From Capniomyces stellatus (lineage: Eukaryota > Kickxellomycota > Harpellomycetes > Harpellales > Legeriomycetaceae): a stretch of 64,000 nucleotides of DNA. Position numbers and translations under genes: made by a program. Location: the NCBI GenBank assembly GCA_001661515.1, contig LUVW01000014.1, positions 186,001 through 250,000 of the forward strand, written 5' to 3'. Below the pieces are notes generated by a model. The model did no database searches. It saw nothing but the letters and a program-made list of their open reading frames with translations, and was not told the DNA's origin. This document shows, one piece after another, positions 11,189 to 21,574 of this stretch (within the stretch, counting starts at the first letter, position 1; each line of letters begins with the position of its first letter).

Positions 11189-13086
11189 TTCAGTCCGTTT
11201 ATATAACTATTGTGTTTGCGTCTGTGTTTGGCTGGCTTTACTTGCTCGATTTAGGGCGATAATCAAAATTTGCTGTTGATGAACACGCCTGTTAGTTGTC
11301 TTTATCTTTGCGAATTTACAATACAGGGATCTGAATTTGGTGTATGGATTCAAATAGTAATACAGTTATTGAGTGTTCTTTTAACCCACGTCCTTAATTA
11401 ACAAATATTTAGGTTTATGGTTTATGGTTTATGGTTTGGAAAACATAACACCAATTTATTTGATTGCTTGCTTATTTTTTTTTTTACGCATTTCTTCACG
11501 CTACTCTTGTTTCAAATTGTGATCCTGGTTTCATATACACAGTTTCCACTATTTGATTAATGAATGCGGGCTGATTAGCTGCACCAGCACCAACGCTTTT
11601 ATAGGCTACAAATTCTCATCGTTTATTTAAAAACTGCGACAATAAAATATCCATAAATGGCGAAGTTTTACGAGCCCATCCTTGAGTAATAGGAGGGGTC
11701 TAATGCTGGTTTACACCAAATTTTGGGAAATGTGGGTGAGCTTGCTTTTGGTATTGTTCTTGTTTTTTGTTTTTGGTACCAAGCACAATAGACCAAACTT
11801 TATCGCGTATATTTGTAAAGCATAAAGCTTGGTCTGATACAACCAATACCGATTTGATTGCTAAAAGGTCTACTCTCCCGCAAGCTTGATTGTTTAACAG
11901 TCTAAGGGCTGTATATAGCGAATAGGACAAGGTCTTCACTTAAATTCGATACAATGCAACTCGTTCTTAGTTTTTGGATGTTTGCTTTAGAAATAAAAAT
12001 TCATTTATCCAGTATTTGAAAAAAGAAAGATCTTGTATTTAATCACATGACCAACCAACTCCAACATTTAACCTGCTTTCACTGTAATAGCAGTTGCTTG
12101 GTTTTTAACAGCCTTTGCTATTGTTATTATTTTTTTTTACACTGCTTTGGCGTTTTAAAGAAAGAAAAGGATATGTATTTATTAATAGACTTTTTATCAT
12201 TTCAACACAATATACAAACTGGAGATGTTTTTGGCTCAAATGTCTGTCTGAACTCCGAGTGGTGTTTGGCTGCTGAACTTAACGACTTTAGCTGGAGGAT
12301 TTAATACGTCCCCGCATAAAATAAACAAACGGTTTGAGGGTTAAACACCTTTGCATTACTAAATTTGGTGCTTGGGGATTTCCAAGTTGAATACTATTTA
12401 CCCATGTTTGCATATCGACTTCCCACCATACTAAATGTAACTAGAAAAAACTGCATAGACTTGGTCAAAAAAATTAGACACAGCTTAGAGAGTCGAAATG
12501 ATGTTACTTGATGGAAAGATGTTTGGGGCAAATGCACTAGTCAAGGGTAGGGGGAGGGATAAGGTAGTGGGATGAAGCTGTTACTGCTGTAAATATGATG
12601 ATATTTCATACAGCTTGGCTCGTTGGAAAGTCACTATTACATGAGTTTTTGGAGTCATTGGGTCGTTTATATTGAGAAAATTAGATTTGGTCATTAATTA
12701 TTCAAAATCTAGATGTAAAGCCCAATAAAAGCAAAGCATATGATATTTAATTATAATTTTAGTAATTTGAGCTGGCATTACGAGAGGAACTTGTTATAAG
12801 GCAAGTTTGGTCAAAGTCGCTTTTACTAATATATTTGTACTACGTACTCGAGAGTTGTGCTGTATTGTTATTTAGTGTAGAAAGTAATAATAGGTTTTTT
12901 TTGAAGCGTTTAACCCAAATAACTAATAACTAATATATTTATACTATTAATAAAGGAGATACTTTTTTTTTATCTCGCTTTTCTTTTTAGTTGCTAGCTT
13001 AAATTCATAAGGGGGTTTAAACAAAATAAATATAATTAGAGCTGGTAAGAAACAGTTTCAACCCATCATTTCTAGGCAGTTCCAAC
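11189..13086. other. mostly empty 1.9 kb with one TBC-like fragment
   Basis: Apart from the fragment at 11700-11939, no exon series was found. A seven-base repeat of GTTTATG, three copies, lies at about 11412-11438. The rest is AT-rich, with frames lacking any recognisable motif on both strands. Confidence 0.5.
11700..11939 (-). pseudogene. possible orphan fragment of a TBC (Rab-GAP) domain gene
   Basis: A 79-codon frame contains GRVDLLAIKSVL followed about 20 residues later by NIRDKVWSIVLG. This matches the entry of a TBC domain, where a loop is followed by (I/L)R.KVW..(L/A)LG, as in TBC1D23-like proteins. A GT follows directly after the LG codons, as if this were a first exon. I found neither upstream exons nor the catalytic IxxDxxR or YxQ segments downstream on the minus strand before PEX4. 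It may therefore be a decayed copy or a chance resemblance. Confidence 0.25.
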
Positions 13087-13747
13087 ATGAATTTCTTTGT
13101 ATTCTTTTTAGTGTTTATAGTCTCATACGTAGATCTTATCTCTGGTAGACAGAGGGTTCTCACTTTTCCATTCAATTTATTCGAGAATGAAGATTCAAAG
13201 GCGGCTTCCAACCCAATTGCCCTCGAAGAAAAGAATAAACCTTTGAATGACATAATAACGGATATAAGCAACGACGACGATCTAATGGACATCAAGTCCG
13301 TATACTTTGAACCTGATTACCCAAAAAGAGGAACCCCACTTGTTGTATTTGCAAGCGCAGTTTTCAAGGAAAGAATCGTTAATGCAACAGCACATCTTGA
13401 GGTCAGGTATGGGTATTTACGCCTGGTAAATTCAAATTACAATGTATGTGATCTTTTAGAGGAAAACACCGATTTAAGGTGTCCTCTCGAAGCTGGGACC
13501 TACGATGTAAATGTTACCGTTGATATACCCTCGTACATTCCTCCAGTAAGAAATTGTTTCCAAATTTACTACTATTCATAAAGAAAGCCAGGTCAATGCA
13601 ATTTCCAGTCCTCTAATTCTTATTAGCACATAATTTATTGAAACTTGCTTCGGTGTGGAATAGGGATGGTTTTACATTGACGCGGTCGCCAACAGGAATG
13701 AGGATGGACGTCAGATAGGAAAGGTGAAGGCGCAAGTTTGGTTTTGA
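13087..13747 (+). CDS. secreted ML-domain (NPC2-like) lipid-binding protein
   Basis: Two exons, 13087-13545 and 13664-13747, give 180 residues. The first 20 residues form a clear signal peptide (MNFFVFFLVFIVSYVDLISG). The rest fits the MD-2-related lipid-recognition family that includes fungal phosphatidylglycerol/phosphatidylinositol transfer protein and NPC2: SVYFEPDYPKRGTPLVVFAS, then VNATAHLEVRYGYLRLVNS, YNVCDLLEENTDLRCPLEAG, and IPPGWFYIDAVANRNEDGRQ at the end. These proteins carry sterol or phospholipid in the vacuole lumen or outside the cell. Only two cysteines are seen in the mature part, 121 and 132, which can form the central disulfide. The cysteines of the other usual disulfides are absent, including the one near the C-terminus, where IGKVKAQV stands. 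The fold call is good; the substrate is unknown. Confidence 0.85.
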
Positions 13748-14292
13748 TATCAAACTGTCTAGTTTGGAGCTAGATAGGAGAGTGGTGCTATAAAGAACGC
13801 ACTAGGGCGGGGGGAAAGAAATAAAATATGTCTATCCCAACACGCGGAAAGGCTCAACTCAGTTTTATTGCACAAGATAAATTTCTGTATTTTAAAACCT
13901 TTCATAGCAACAACTAAACAACTATTGGAGCGGGTTAAAGAATCAAAGCCAAAATATTTGTTTGAAAAACCCTATTCTAGAATATATACTTTAACAAGAC
14001 TAGTTAACAAAATCACAAAACATAAAACCTTTTTTTTTTTTTTTTGTAAATTTCGGGGCGGTTAATATCAGAGCAATGAATGTACACTTTATTGATGTCC
14101 AAGTAGCAATATTATATAGTTAAGCTGAGTCATAAATTAGTAGTAAGAATAAGGGTTATAGCACGCCAAAGCGTTTTGATCAGCTTAACAGTAGAAGTTT
14201 TCCAGAGTTAAAACAGAAAGGTATTGGCAGCCAAAAAGGAAAAAAAAAAAAAGAAGGATAATGGAGAGAGAGAAAGGATAATACATTAGGTT
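13748..14292. other. intergenic, nothing recognised
   Basis: Between the convergent ends of the ML-domain gene and PPP4R2. It contains a T run at about 14031-14044 and A-rich stretches, with no coding signal. Confidence 0.6.
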
Positions 14293-15984
14293 TTATTCAG
14301 TTGGCTCCTCCAAGTCGTCTTTCTTTTCAATGATTTGTTCAACAGGGCTATCTATTTTAACAGGGACGTTTCCAAGGTCGTGTGTTTTGGCAAAGTTGAT
14401 TTTGTTTTCTGTTGTGCTCTGAGAATCAAAAGAAATGTGGACTATTCCGGTGTCTGAAGCATCAAACGGATGCTCACCAGAAGATTTTGACGTGTTTGTG
14501 TCACAGCTCACTGGTAGGCTTGGAGTATCCTTACTTTCTGAGGATTTTGGAGTATGTGCTGTGGTAGCCGATGTAGTAGCTACAGCCACAGGCTGCTCTA
14601 CCAATTCCTGAGCAGCCTGTGATTCGTTCTGTGCGCTATCCTGTACATCTAGCGTCGATACAGGAAATTCCTCGACAGTGGACGTGACAAACAGAACCTA
14701 AGGAGATGATTTATTATCAATATCGAGGTGAGTTTACTATTTATTAACCTCAAACCAATGCCAAATAAGCGGCAACATATATCGGGTGGCAGTTGATCTA
14801 AGATAAAACAGTCGATAAAATGTGTATACAGATTGATTAAATACCTTCTCTATTGCTCTGAGGAACTTGACATTGTTCTTGTAATATTTGTTGTATTTCA
14901 AAAGTATCTCTGCCAATCTTTGAATCGTAAAAGGATATCTATAAAACCGGATGGCCAAGTCAAAAGTGATCGTTAGTATATATACTCACTCTGCGCTGTC
15001 ATTGAATCAGATTATAGCTTATAAAATAAGCAGCAAAAATGGTTAGCAGCAGTTACGTTTCAAACATTTCCAGACACAGGCCAATGTGTTCTAAAATTCT
15101 TTTTAGCTCCTCGACGTTTTGCTCATCTTCTTTCATTACTTTGGCTTGGGCCGCCTTCAATTTCGCATTTATTTTATCCATTTTCATTTTTTTTCGATTG
15201 TTGATTATTTTTTCTACTCCCAAATGCTTTTTACTAGATTCGCCAAGCTTGTCATTTGCCCCTTCAGCTATGTCCTCCTCATTGTCCTCTACTTTATTAT
15301 CGTCGCCTGCTTTTGAATCATCATCTTGTGTTTCCTTTACGTTTGACTCTTCGCTATCAGTAGAGTCCAGTGGCGAGTAGGAAAACACCTTGCTGCGAAC
15401 TTTTTTGGTGTATTCTTCGGTTACTCTATCTTTCAAGATCTGTAATCATTCAATGGTATACCTGCGTATTAGAAAATTATAACGACACTAGGCTAGCAGA
15501 AAATATGCGTTGTCCGTTATACCAATCATTCATTTTTTTTGCTGTTGTCGTCGAAGCTTACTTTGGTTACTCTGAGTTTGACTATTTTTTTGCAGAATGT
15601 CCAGCTTATCCTATCAATTTTAAGCAGCTTCACATTATTATAAACAAAAAGTAAACCAGCTTCTGTCCACAAGATTTCAATTTTACAATGACTTTATAGT
15701 ACTTAAAATAGTTACCAGTTATCGGAATTATTCAATATCTTTTCGAGTTCTTTCAGGTACTCTAATAGCATTCATGTAGTTTATGATGAAAAAGTGGACG
15801 AGCAGTCGATAATTTCCAGAATATTAGCACTACGTTTGAGCGGATATATACAAATATATAGCAATACAGGTAAAACTAGCACACAAGTACAGACATATCA
15901 CTTACCATCTTTCCACACGGCGTTTTCTAGATCATCAAAGACATTTTTAAATTCAAGTACTTCCAAATTCTCGAGTTTAATCAT
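14293..15984 (-). CDS. PSY4: protein phosphatase 4 regulatory subunit 2 (Psy4/PPP4R2)
   Basis: Six exons, 15984-15906, 15761-15716, 15610-15562, 15439-15057, 14938-14845 and 14697-14293, give 351 residues. PPP4R2 is the regulatory subunit of the PP4 complex that dephosphorylates gamma-H2AX and other DNA-damage checkpoint targets. The N-terminal part has LEFKNVFDDLENAVW and WISWTFCKKIVKLRV, which matches the W..FK....KLE pattern of the family. The diagnostic segment is TYPFTIQRLAEILLKYNKYY followed by NVKFLRAIEKVLFVTST. An insertion of over 100 residues, rich in Lys, Glu, Asp and Ser, separates the two conserved parts and ends in a helix with EELKRILEHIGLCLEMFE. The C-terminal exon is Ser/Thr-rich and acidic, as usual. 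Exon 3 was chosen because only that 49-base exon keeps the frame open. Confidence 0.88.
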
Positions 15985-16561
15985 CGTAAAGCGTCAAGTG
16001 TTTGGATGCTAAACAAATATCAAAACGCGTAATCGGATTTAAATATTATTTGGGTGAAGCTTAAAGAAACAGTCAGCAACTTTTGTTACAGGCAAGTTCG
16101 GTTTAATACATAGAAAAAATGATAGAAATTATCGTATAATCAGTTGGTCAAAAAGCGTGTTGGCATCCCCAGTTAACAAAAAGGGCGTTTAGGCCAAGCA
16201 GCCAATAGCCCGAGAGTGTTGACTTGATGTTTTTATCAGATGGCAGTTTTCAGGTGCATATTTACTTGGACTAGATTAAATTGTACCAGCTTTTCATTTT
16301 TGATTTATCCAACCATCAATTTTTATTTGCCCCGCCCTTTAATTGAAACTAGATGATTATGTAAAGCCCCTTGGTGTCAAGCGAACAGTTAAAGATAGCA
16401 AACGTTGATGGAAAGGAACAAGGTTCGGCTGTAAACTATTTAAACACCGCGTATCGCTGCTAACGTCAACAGAGATACTTCTTTTATTTTATTTTGTGAA
16501 TTGGCAATCTGTCTAATTAGAAATAGAAATACAGAAACGGTACACCAATACTACTAGATAG
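15985..16561. other. divergent intergenic region between PPP4R2 and MMAA
   Basis: Head-to-head spacing of 577 bases between two start codons, so it must hold both promoters. It is AT-rich with no frame of interest. I could not place a convincing TATA box or other element. Confidence 0.55.
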
Positions 16562-18818
16562 ATGATCAACAGCTTTAGATTCGTGCGGACAGTAAAGCCT
16601 TTGGTTTTCAACAGCAAATCGACAATTCGGAGGCATATGCAAACCAATTCTGCTAATGAGCTTTTCAATGGCCTTGTATCTGGGAACCGTTTTATGCTAT
16701 CAAAGGCTATTACAATGAGTAAGCTGTGAACCTTATATAAATAAATGTCATTTAGTTTTTTGCAAATCGGGTTTAAAACGGTAGCACGATTCGCAAGCTC
16801 GGGTTTGAAAATGCAATTTACTTCTCTGTGTTGGTTTATATAGTCGAATCTACAAGAGCGGATCATAGGGTAATAGCAACAGACTTGATAACAAAATGCC
16901 TAAACAAAACAGCGAATAAAAAAACGAAAAGGATAGGATTTACTGGCACACCTGGAGTAGGAAAATCTACATTTATAGAGTCCTTTGGAACAATGCTTTT
17001 AGAAAAAGGACACAAGGTTGCGGTACTTGTAAGAAAACATCCTGTTACAAATAAAAATAAAAACCAATTTTATATGCTAAAAAGTACATATACAGACTAA
17101 CGCAAGAGTTTCAAATAAATTGAAAATGGTAGGCAGTAGATCCCTCCTCAACAAGATCAGGAGGATCAATTCTGGGCGACAAAACAAGGATGCCGGTTTT
17201 AAGCGTGTTGGATAACGCATATATTCGACCATCGCCAAGCGGTGGAAGTTTAGGGGGAGTGACTCGTAAAACCCTAGAGACAATTATTCTAACTGAAGGT
17301 AACCATACATGATCCAATGTATATGAGTATGAGTATACAAGCCTGAAGCATTTTACTCTTTAAATCGAATCTAAATATGGAACCGAGTGATTTATTTTTT
17401 TGTGTGTGTTTGGTTTTATTAGCTGCTGGATACGACATTGTTATTGTAGAGACTGTTGGTGTTGGACAATCAGAGGTGCTAGTTTCAGAGATGGTTGATT
17501 TGTAAGTACTCGCTTAATGAAATTATCCTTTGTGACTGTCATGCTTGTCTTAAGAGCATATTACTAAAACAGTGATTCTGTTAATTAGATTTATCCTGTT
17601 GTCGCAGCCAGGGTGTAAGTAGCGGAGCCAGCTATTAGTGATTTATTGGGTTTGTATTTGTACACTACAACCAACCGTACCTTAATTTTGAATTGTTTCC
17701 GGATTTTACAATATTTGAAAAGCTAATGTATTTTGGGTATGTTTATTTGTATGTCTACATGTACCGGAAATGGTGTGAGGTTAGCCGGAGACGAGTTACA
17801 GGTAGGGAAGTAAGATTGTATATGGTATTTTTTAGACCTTGCTAAAAAAAACTGTGTGCTTTTATAAAATTAGGGGATCAAAAAGGGAATTATGGAAATA
17901 GCCGACTTGATTATCGTCAATAAGTCGGATGGTGTTTTAGAAGTACCAGCAAAGTTGGCTACCAGAAACTTGCTTGATGCACTACGCCTTGTTGCACCAA
18001 AAAGCGAATCTTGGAACACGCAAGTATGTTATCAGCATATATCGGTGCATATGCTCTATTGTTGGCCTGTTTCTTGGCCGCCTTGTTTTTTGTTATCCTT
18101 GTGACTATATGATGCCTTAAGTCAAAGAATTTACACTGAATTTATTTTTAAAATCATTGAAATAACACAGGTTATCAGAGCTTCCGCGATAACCAAGTAT
18201 AACTTGGACAGGGTTTACGATACAATGAACCTGTACTTCACAAAAATCGATGTATGTGTTATAGAATATCACATTAGCTTCTATTGAACCAATTCTTTTG
18301 CTGCTATGTATTTACTTCAATGTATTTTTTTATTGCAAATTTTGAATGCCACTGTGATCTTTTGTGCGAGTGGCTAATTGAGTGTAAACAAATGCTTATA
18401 GGAAAGTGGTAGATGGCTGGATATCAGAAAAAGACAGCAGAGCCATTGGATGTGGAGAGAAGTCAATAATTTGATTCTTGAAAAGTAAGCAGTCGAGCAG
18501 CCTTATTTTATACTAAGACATGGTTTTCACTGTTTCTATCTCTGTAATCTTCAAATTTGCAAAATGGTATTCGCTCTTTTGCCTTTGCTCTTCCGTTTGG
18601 TTCTGCAATCTCAAGTATAAATTGTGCAAACCTTCAACTAAATGGGTGTCTAATTTGGTTTAAAATGCAGACTTCATAGCCGTGAGGAGGTAGAGAGTCT
18701 GGCTAAAGCGTTAGAGATCAAAGTCTCAAGTGGTGATTTAGCACCTACTCTAGCAGCGTCTCAGATTGTTGACAAGTTTTTGAGCTCAAGCAACAAGGTG
18801 GGATATAAAAGGTACTAG
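16562..18818 (+). CDS. MMAA: methylmalonyl-CoA mutase-associated GTPase (MMAA/MeaB/ArgK family)
   Basis: Ten exons, 16562-16718, 16844-17028, 17133-17298, 17423-17501, 17589-17614, 17785-17801, 17874-18023, 18171-18251, 18402-18484 and 18671-18818, give 363 residues. The protein is a mitochondrial G3E-type GTPase that loads, protects and repairs adenosylcobalamin-dependent methylmalonyl-CoA mutase. Visible motifs: AITMIESTRADH before the P-loop, Walker [10 protein letters not shown] at 87-95, base-metal motif [12 protein letters not shown] from 115, [12 protein letters not shown], a glycine-rich QPGSGDELQGIKKG, and the guanine-specificity motif NKSD at 226-229. The C-terminal helical dimerisation arm ([13 protein letters not shown]) is also present. 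The N-terminus is basic and suits mitochondrial import. Two exons are only 26 and 17 bases long, and both are needed for the frame and the conserved sequence. The gene is absent from Dikarya to my knowledge. Confidence 0.94.
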
Positions 18819-19226
18819 TTGGCCCAGATCAAGCCAAGACTTTTTTTATTGCCCAGCTAAATACTTGGTTTGGGATGCTGCAACGTTATTTTTCCATCAT
18901 TTTATTTTGGCCTTTACCGCCGTTTTGCGGCAAACTGATGTACTTGGGGGTTATATTTATTTAAGAGAATTCTAAAAACCAACACCGAGCAAAACTATAC
19001 CTAATCATCGACTTGGTAAATGTTGAAAATTGGAAGCTTGTGTAAATACACAAACTTTTCTTTTATTGAAATAAATACACGCATTTTTAAACATCAAGCA
19101 TCTATAAAGTAATTACTAAAAGCTATAAAAACATAAAGTGTGTTTAGGATTTTTTTTCTTTCTTTCTACCTTTATGTTGATTTAAATGTATTCTGTAATC
19201 GTTGCTGTAAATCTGTTATTGATGTC
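18819..19226. other. intergenic between convergent MMAA and COX11
   Basis: AT-rich with no frame of interest. The two flanking genes converge here, so it holds both 3' UTRs. AATAAA-like hexamers occur on both strands but I cannot tell which is used. Confidence 0.5.
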
Positions 19227-19931
19227 TCAGTCCCTTCCTGCCGACTTGAAGAATGTGTATGAAAGTGTTATTTCGTTTACATCGTCCATAAATGGATCTT
19301 CAGCAAATTCAGGATCTATAAAAAAAAATACAGGCATGTCAATATCCTCTCCAGGATCCAGCTTTTGCTCATCAAAGCAAAAGCATTGGATCTTGTTAAA
19401 ATAAAGCGCCGACTTTTCAGGAATTATGTTGTATGTAGCAACACCTATTATGGGTTTTGTAGACTTGTTTTTGGCCCTAAAAAATGCCAGGGACGTTTCT
19501 CCTGGAACCACATTGACATATGTCTGCTCGGGAACAAAGCTCCAGTTTAAAGAGTTTGAAACTTGGCTGGAGAATTTGATTTTTAAATTCCGATGTCCTT
19601 CTATCTTACGAAAATCATCCTCGGTTCTGACTTTAAATTCAGTGATAGGCACGCCCATAAAGCCTGTTCTTTTGCAGAGCAGCCTATATAGCGGCACGGC
19701 TGCATACGATATCCCGACAAATGTTATTAGAAACGAAGAGGCATAGTAAAATGTGGTCAAGTTCTTTTTTTTCATTTGCTCGCTTTTTTGCATCAAGTTT
19801 TTTTTGATACTCTCAGAGGCTGAATTGTAGGGGTTGGAATTACTTTTTACCGAGGCCCATCGTGTTTGTTTGCCATTTCTCAAGCAAGGCAGTCGGCTAG
19901 ACTTTAAAATCCGCAAAAAAGATGTATTCAT
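19227..19931 (-). CDS. COX11: cytochrome c oxidase assembly protein COX11 (copper chaperone)
   Basis: Uninterrupted frame of 234 residues, the usual length. COX11 delivers copper to the CuB site of COX1 at the mitochondrial inner membrane. The order is a basic presequence, one membrane helix at about 60-80, the conserved VPLYRLLCKRTGF just after it with a cysteine at 86, then the intermembrane-space beta domain. That domain has NVVPGETSLAFFRAKN, the copper-binding CFCF at 183-186 within NKIQCFCFDEQKL, and the ending PGEDIDMPVFFFIDPEF. All key residues are present. The neighbouring + strand candidate gene would be transcribed divergently. Confidence 0.97.
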   Translation of the reverse strand: MNTSFLRILKSSRLPCLRNGKQTRWASVKSNSNPYNSASESIKKNLMQKSEQMKKKNLTTFYYASSFLITFVGISYAAVPLYRLLCKRTGFMGVPITEFKVRTEDDFRKIEGHRNLKIKFSSQVSNSLNWSFVPEQTYVNVVPGETSLAFFRAKNKSTKPIIGVATYNIIPEKSALYFNKIQCFCFDEQKLDPGEDIDMPVFFFIDPEFAEDPFMDDVNEITLSYTFFKSAGRD

Positions 19932-20195
19932 TTGCGATAATGTATATATTTAAATGCTATTTTCAACGATTTCTCTAAAAAGTCGACTATTCGTGGTGCA
20001 TTGTGCTTGGAAGAAAAGATATGCGTGATTGAATATTGGTACTCAAGTTTGATCCCTATCTCGAATATTACAAACACAAGATAATTTGATTTTTTTATAT
20101 TATTGAAATAGATAATTCGATTTTTACAAATCAATAATAAAAAACAACCAAGAAAATTTTAATCTCTAAATGTCATACGATTAAGTTTCCAATAG

Positions 20196-20528
20196 ATTGG
20201 TTGCGTTGCTTTGTTGGGCATTGCTTTGGGCAAATCGCTAGAAAGTATTGACTGCACAATACAAGGAAAATTGCAGGTACTCGGCTACTAAACGAATACT
20301 TTTTCCAGTTGGAGCTATATCGCACTCAATTTTGCTCTCCGCAAGCTTATACTCCGTATCAACCGTTGTTTGAAAAGCGCAAGAATAAACATATTTTCAT
20401 AAAGTATGAGGATGGCATTAATTTCAACGAAACTCGCAACTTGGCTTTTATTAAACTGGTTTTGACGCTTTATTTGCTGCGATTCTATCATTTTATATAG
20501 GCTAAAGGGCCAACCAAAGACCATCTAG
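20196..20528 (+). CDS. unrecognised small gene, partial (5' exon with ATG not found)
   Basis: Three exon-like blocks, 20196-20276, 20309-20403 and 20501-20528, keep one frame across canonical GT-AG borders and end in TAG. The first encodes a hydrophobic helix, IGCVALLGIALGKSLESIDC, preceded by a good acceptor (AATAG). The second encodes LELYRTQFCSPQAYTPYQPL and FEKRKNKHIF. The third encodes KLKGQPKTI. A membrane-anchored peptide of about 70 residues plus a missing start exon would fit. The start codon must lie upstream, between COX11 and 20196, but I could not identify it. I recognise no family. The short intron between blocks 1 and 2 (32 bases) is suspect, so this model is weak. Confidence 0.25.
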
Positions 20529-20788
20529 CTGTAAACTCGTTACAAGACGGCACGTATACAAGGCAAGCCAGAAACACAGTTAATTTAAACTTGCCCAAAA
20601 CAGCTGACAGTAGACATTTGATATTAAAACATCACTCCGAAGTAAAATGGAGCGTTTGTATTTTATTACTACTGGAGGGAGGCGCTTGTAAATGCTAAAG
20701 CACTATATTGTTAAAAAAAACTGCCATATAGTAATAAACAAGCTTGCTTAGCCAAAAAATAGAAAAAAAAATGACAACGGTGACAGGA

Positions 20789-21574
20789 CTAGACTTTTCT
20801 TTTGGTATCGACATTGATTACTGAACTCAAAATTAGCTTGAGTGCATCAACTTTATTTTTGGAGAATTCGCTGTCTATCTGGTTGACTTTTTCTTCGGTT
20901 TCCTTTTGCATCTTTGCTTCCAACAAAGTGATTTCCTCCGACTATGTTTATAAAAATTGGGTAGTATATAGCTTTAAAACGTTGTTTCACTACATTTGAT
21001 CGCACACCAGGAAAGACAAAATGGAATAAAAAATAATGAATAAAAAATAAAACAAGTAAAAAAAAGAATAAATAAATAAAACAAGTACCGAAAGCTGAAG
21101 TTTCGAGATTTCGCCATCCTTGATTATCTTAAGCTCTTCTATTTCCTTTGAAGCTTCAAGTCTTGCATCTTTGAGCCGCATTACTCTATCTAATCGCGCA
21201 TGAGAATTGTACTTGGATGTTGACTCCTTTTACAGTTACATGAAGAAAAAAAGCTAAACAGGAAAAAACTTGCGTTTGTTTCAAAAAAAAAAAAGATGCT
21301 TACATTTGCGTGCCTGCTCAACAATCTTGGATGACTCCTTTTCGGCATCAAACAGAGCTTGTATTCCTTGTGAATTAGAACTAGACTACATTCGAGTTTA
21401 TTTTAAATTTGGTTAATGAAACACAAGGTTGGAGTTTGCAAATTCGACTTTTCGCCATCAAGGGTTTAATCGAATTAAATTTATATTCAATCATAGCTGC
21501 TGGAGCAACTTGTAGAGTACAAGCTACTATCTTCTTGTCAAAAGCTCAATGTAAGTATGCTTCGGCGTTACCAT
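20789..21574 (-). CDS. VMA10: V-type proton ATPase subunit G
   Basis: Four exons, 21574-21572, 21385-21304, 21189-21089 and 20941-20789, give 112 residues, matching the 110-118 residues of this family. Subunit G forms a peripheral stalk with subunit E and links the V1 ATPase head to the Vo membrane part of the vacuolar proton pump. The sequence starts with M then SSSNSQGIQALFDAEKESSK, followed by VEQARK, YRVMRLKDARLEASKEIEEL and KDGEISKLQLS, a single long charged helix as expected. The C-terminal exon has DSEFSKNKVDALKLILSSVI. The start is an inference: the only ATG that splices in frame stands alone as a three-base exon before a GTAACG donor. The coding part is firm. Confidence 0.88.

Noticed and set aside
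11409..11440. Telomere-like repeat GTTTATG
   Set aside because: Only three copies, not a known telomeric unit, and located between ordinary genes; a small slippage repeat explains it.
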